Position numbers and translations under genes: made by a program. A DNA stretch of 16,528 bases. Origin: Terriglobales bacterium (GTDB taxonomy: Bacteria > Acidobacteriota > Terriglobia > Terriglobales > Acidobacteriaceae). The DNA lies in assembly GCA_030043575.1 (NCBI GenBank), contig JASHXK010000315.1, positions 1 through 16,528 of the forward strand, read 5' to 3'. Of the stretch, positions 13,881 to 16,528 are shown in pieces; position 1 is the stretch's first letter, and each line of letters starts with the position of its first letter. The notes below the pieces were generated by a model, which made no database searches, was not told where the DNA came from, and saw only the letters and a program-made list of their open reading frames with translations.

Positions 13881-16519
13881 TACCAGGTGGAAGGCAAGGC
13901 TTCCGCCAGCTCCGCTGTGAGCGCCCATTCGATGGCGCGAGTGGTTTCGCTGCTGAGCTTCTTGCCGGCGCAGGTGATGTAGAAGACGTCGTGCGCCACG
14001 GGACCTTCGGTATCGATGAGCGCGACCTCGATGCTGCAACCCTCGCCGGTCAGTGCGGAGCTGATGGTGTGCAGCAATCCCGGCCGATCTTGCGTGACGA
14101 CCTCCAGCAACGTGGAGCGCTGCGAGCATTCGTCATCAAAGCGCAGATGCGTCTCGACGGTGAGCTTCGCCGGCTTGTGATCGGCCTTCAGGCGCGACTC
14201 CAGCAATGGCTCCAGCGGCGCTTCGCGCAGCAGGATCTCGCGCACCGAGCGCTTGAAGCGTTCGCGCTCGGGAGGATTCAGCTCCAGCGTGCGAAAGCGG
14301 TCTTTGAAGTGGAAGACATCGACGACCACGCCCGCGCGATTGGAAAACGCCGCAGCCTTGCTGATGTCCATGCCCCAGGCATAGAGAATGCCCGCCAGCG
14401 TGCGAAACAGACCCGCGCGATCCGCTGTGACGACGGTCAGCTCGTGCTGGCCGCTAACCGCTCGCAAGCCCAGCTGCACGGCCTCGGTGGGCAGTCGTCC
14501 GGCCATGAGGAAGTGCTCGGCAACTTCTTCGGGCGTATGCGAGAGCACATAGCGCTGCGGCAGGCCATCGAGAAACTTCAGCATCGCCGAGCGGCGCTCC
14601 GGCAGCATGGCGATGATCTTCTCGATGGCGTCGGTGGAGATATCGGCGTCGAGACGCTCGGCGTCGGCACTGCGATCGAAGTAGCCGGCGGTGCGAGTGT
14701 AGAGCCGCCACAGGTTCTCGGCCTTCCATGGCGTCAGCGCCTCGGGATTCACCGCCTTGATATCGGCGAGCGTCATCAGCGCCAGCATCTTCAGGCGCTC
14801 CGGCGTGCCCATCTTCGCAGCCAGTTCGCGGATGGTCGCAGGATCGTAGATGTCGCGGCGGCGCAGCGTCGACGAAATCTCGAGATGATTAGCAACAAGA
14901 AAGCAGACCGTGGCAGCATCGTCTTCCGGGAGCTGCATGCGCTTGACGGCTGCCGCCGTCAGTTGCAGGCTGCCGTGAATGTGGTCTGCGCCTTCCAGGC
15001 CTTTGCCGGTGTCGTGCAGCAGGAGCGCGAGCAAGAGCAGCTCGGGATGGTCCAGCTCCGACATCAGCTCGCCGAAGGGCTGCAGCGATGGTTCTTTTTC
15101 GGTTGTGAGGCGATGCAAAACATCGATCGCCATAAACGTGTGCTCGTCTACGGTATAGCGATGATAAAGATCGCGAAGCACGAGCAGATCGATGGCTTCA
15201 AACTCGGGAACAGCGCGCGTCAGCAGATTCAGCGAGTGCAGGGCGCGCAAAGCATCGGCGGCGCGAGGCTGGGTCAAGATCTCGCACAGACGCTGCCACA
15301 GGAATCGATCCTGCGGCATGGTCTCAGCCAGACGCAGATGAGCATTGTTGATGCGCCGCTCGGCTTCGGCGCTTAAGGCGAAGCCATGTCGCGCGATGAA
15401 GGCGAAGAGGCGCAAAACCGCCGGCGCTTCGCGCGCGTCAGCCGCCTGCTGAAAAAAGACTCGGCCATCGACAACGGAAAATTCACTGTTGGAGACACGC
15501 GAGCGCCAGTGCTGGAAAGAACGGTAGAGCGAGGAGCGCTCCTGCGAAATCTGGCCCAGCAGTTGCGAGCTGTTGCGATAGACGGCCTTGGCGTGGCGGA
15601 AATAAAGGCGCATCCACTCTGCGGGCGAAACCGGCCCGGTGCCGGTGGCGATGCCGCGTGCAGCCATTTCCTCTTGCGCGGCCCACGCGATGGTGTTGTC
15701 GTCGCGGCCGTGACGGCAGTGCAGGTAGCAGCGGCTGGAGGCGAGGAACTCCAGCGCGGCGAGCATCTCGCCGGGCGCGCTATTTTGCCGTACGCTCACC
15801 AGGTCAGGCTTGCGGCCTGACGCAAGGGCGACGATCATGCCGACCCATTGCGTCAGGTGACAGTCACGCAGCCCGCCCGGACCGTCCTTCACGTTTGGTT
15901 CGAGGTGAAAAATGGTGTTACCGAAGCGCTGACGCCGGCTTTGTGTTATCTCGGAGAGCTGCTGCAAAAGTCCGGCGGACTCGCGGGCGATCAACTGCGG
16001 CAGCGTTTTACCATGCAGGCGCTCGAACAGCGGCTGGTCGCCGGTCAGGAAGCGACAGTCGAGCAGAGAGAGCGTGAACTCCAGATTGCTCTGATCGAAA
16101 CGGCCGCAGTCGGTGAGAGTTCTTGTTGTCGGGCTGACGCGCAGGCCGCAGTCCCACAATGTCTGACATAGGCTGGCAACCGCAGTCTTGATGCGATCAC
16201 GATGAGCTTCGCCCTCGGTTAGAAACAGCAAATCGATGTCGGAATGGGGAAAGAGCTCGCTCCTGCCATAGCCTCCTAGCGCGATCAGGGCGCAATGTTG
16301 CTGGGCGGTAAAAAGCTGCTCCCACAATGTCAGACATAGAGAATCGACCAGGCGCGTCCGGCTGCTGAGAGACGCAAGTCCGGAGCCCACCGCGTCAAAA
16401 TCACGCTGGATGCGCTGTGACTCCTGGCGGTATTTGTCGCGCAGCGGGAAGCCGGCCGCAGCAGCTGCCATAGGCAGCTTGGAAGCAGGTATAGCCGATG
16501 GCTGCGGCCCCGTGGTCAT
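13880..16519 (-). CDS. glnD: [Protein-PII] uridylyltransferase / uridylyl-removing enzyme
   Basis: An 879-residue bifunctional nitrogen sensor that uridylylates PII proteins when glutamine is low and removes UMP when it is high. The nucleotidyltransferase domain holds ALGGYGRSELFPHSDIDLL (80-98), with Asp94 and Asp96 as metal ligands, and the GlnD-specific block EPNVKDGPGGLRDCHLTQW (207-225). The HD domain shows His460, the His502-Asp503 pair (LLHDTGKG), His514 and His545. Two ACT domains lie at about 692-765 and 803-875 (TQDRPGLLHTISSAL), the glutamine-sensing part. Length and domain order match the family. The ATG at 16519 is near the window edge, so its ribosome site cannot be judged; an internal ATG at 16471 is possible. 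It leads a three-gene overlapping set with Hpt and REC-GGDEF genes. Confidence 0.96.
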   Translation of the reverse strand: MTTGPQPSAIPASKLPMAAAAAGFPLRDKYRQESQRIQRDFDAVGSGLASLSSRTRLVDSLCLTLWEQLFTAQQHCALIALGGYGRSELFPHSDIDLLFLTEGEAHRDRIKTAVASLCQTLWDCGLRVSPTTRTLTDCGRFDQSNLEFTLSLLDCRFLTGDQPLFERLHGKTLPQLIARESAGLLQQLSEITQSRRQRFGNTIFHLEPNVKDGPGGLRDCHLTQWVGMIVALASGRKPDLVSVRQNSAPGEMLAALEFLASSRCYLHCRHGRDDNTIAWAAQEEMAARGIATGTGPVSPAEWMRLYFRHAKAVYRNSSQLLGQISQERSSLYRSFQHWRSRVSNSEFSVVDGRVFFQQAADAREAPAVLRLFAFIARHGFALSAEAERRINNAHLRLAETMPQDRFLWQRLCEILTQPRAADALRALHSLNLLTRAVPEFEAIDLLVLRDLYHRYTVDEHTFMAIDVLHRLTTEKEPSLQPFGELMSELDHPELLLLALLLHDTGKGLEGADHIHGSLQLTAAAVKRMQLPEDDAATVCFLVANHLEISSTLRRRDIYDPATIRELAAKMGTPERLKMLALMTLADIKAVNPEALTPWKAENLWRLYTRTAGYFDRSADAERLDADISTDAIEKIIAMLPERRSAMLKFLDGLPQRYVLSHTPEEVAEHFLMAGRLPTEAVQLGLRAVSGQHELTVVTADRAGLFRTLAGILYAWGMDISKAAAFSNRAGVVVDVFHFKDRFRTLELNPPERERFKRSVREILLREAPLEPLLESRLKADHKPAKLTVETHLRFDDECSQRSTLLEVVTQDRPGLLHTISSALTGEGCSIEVALIDTEGPVAHDVFYITCAGKKLSSETTRAIEWALTAELAEALPSTW
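16152..16339. repeat. Near-identical 20-bp words inside glnD
   Basis: tcccacaatgtctgacatag (16152-16171) recurs at 16320-16339 with one base changed. The copies encode SLCQTLW (117-123) and SLCLTLW (60-66) in the same frame, flanking the nucleotidyltransferase motif. The span covers both copies and the unique sequence between them. Confidence 0.5.
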
Positions 16520-16528
16520 AGTGCGTTT

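Noticed and set aside
13991..15376. 461-codon open frame on the plus strand
   Set aside because: Antisense to glnD, with a Gln/Arg/His-rich composition typical of a shadow frame.

Overview
The window looks like chromosomal DNA of a GC-rich Gram-negative bacterium. An Acidobacteriota (Terriglobia-like) origin is my best guess. It rests on gene content: a receptor Ser/Thr kinase with a beta-propeller C-terminus, several secreted Ala/Pro/Gln-rich TPR proteins, an ECF sigma/anti-sigma pair and a stand-alone VKOR. No marker gene settles it. Nearly all genes lie on the minus strand, so the layout below is described from the right end, in the direction of minus-strand transcription.

Right block (16519-12428, minus): glnD (PII uridylyltransferase), a small histidine phosphotransfer (Hpt) protein and a REC-GGDEF response regulator. 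They form a tightly overlapping three-gene set with a TAATG junction and then a 20-nt overlap. This joins a nitrogen-status sensor to a phosphorelay module and a cyclic-di-GMP synthase. It is the most interesting gene arrangement here.

Middle, plus strand (11494-12400): a small conserved-looking membrane protein and a VKOR-family disulfide-generating protein that converges on the GGDEF gene. Then comes a tRNA island. An initiator tRNA-fMet (minus, 11266-11190) has a near-consensus promoter almost touching its 5' end and an intrinsic terminator. A tRNA-Ala(GGC) (plus, 10427-10502) has a candidate sigma-70 promoter. Between the two tRNAs are two gene remnants facing each other head to head, the C-terminus of an aldo/keto reductase and the C-terminus of a TetR-type regulator. 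Both lack their 5' halves, as if one deletion had removed the centre of a divergent regulator/target pair.

Left block (10073-1, minus): the receptor kinase, then a secreted coiled-coil protein, then a non-coding gap. An ECF sigma factor follows, overlapping its zinc-finger anti-sigma factor by ATGA; the anti-sigma factor has a TonB-C-like periplasmic domain. Two secreted TPR proteins come next, then rnc (RNase III) overlapping lepB (signal peptidase I), also by ATGA. Finally there is the start of a second lepB paralogue that runs off the left edge. Most of this block serves the envelope: protein export, envelope stress sensing and secreted or periplasmic repeat proteins. No CRISPR array, intact insertion sequence, prophage or rRNA was seen.
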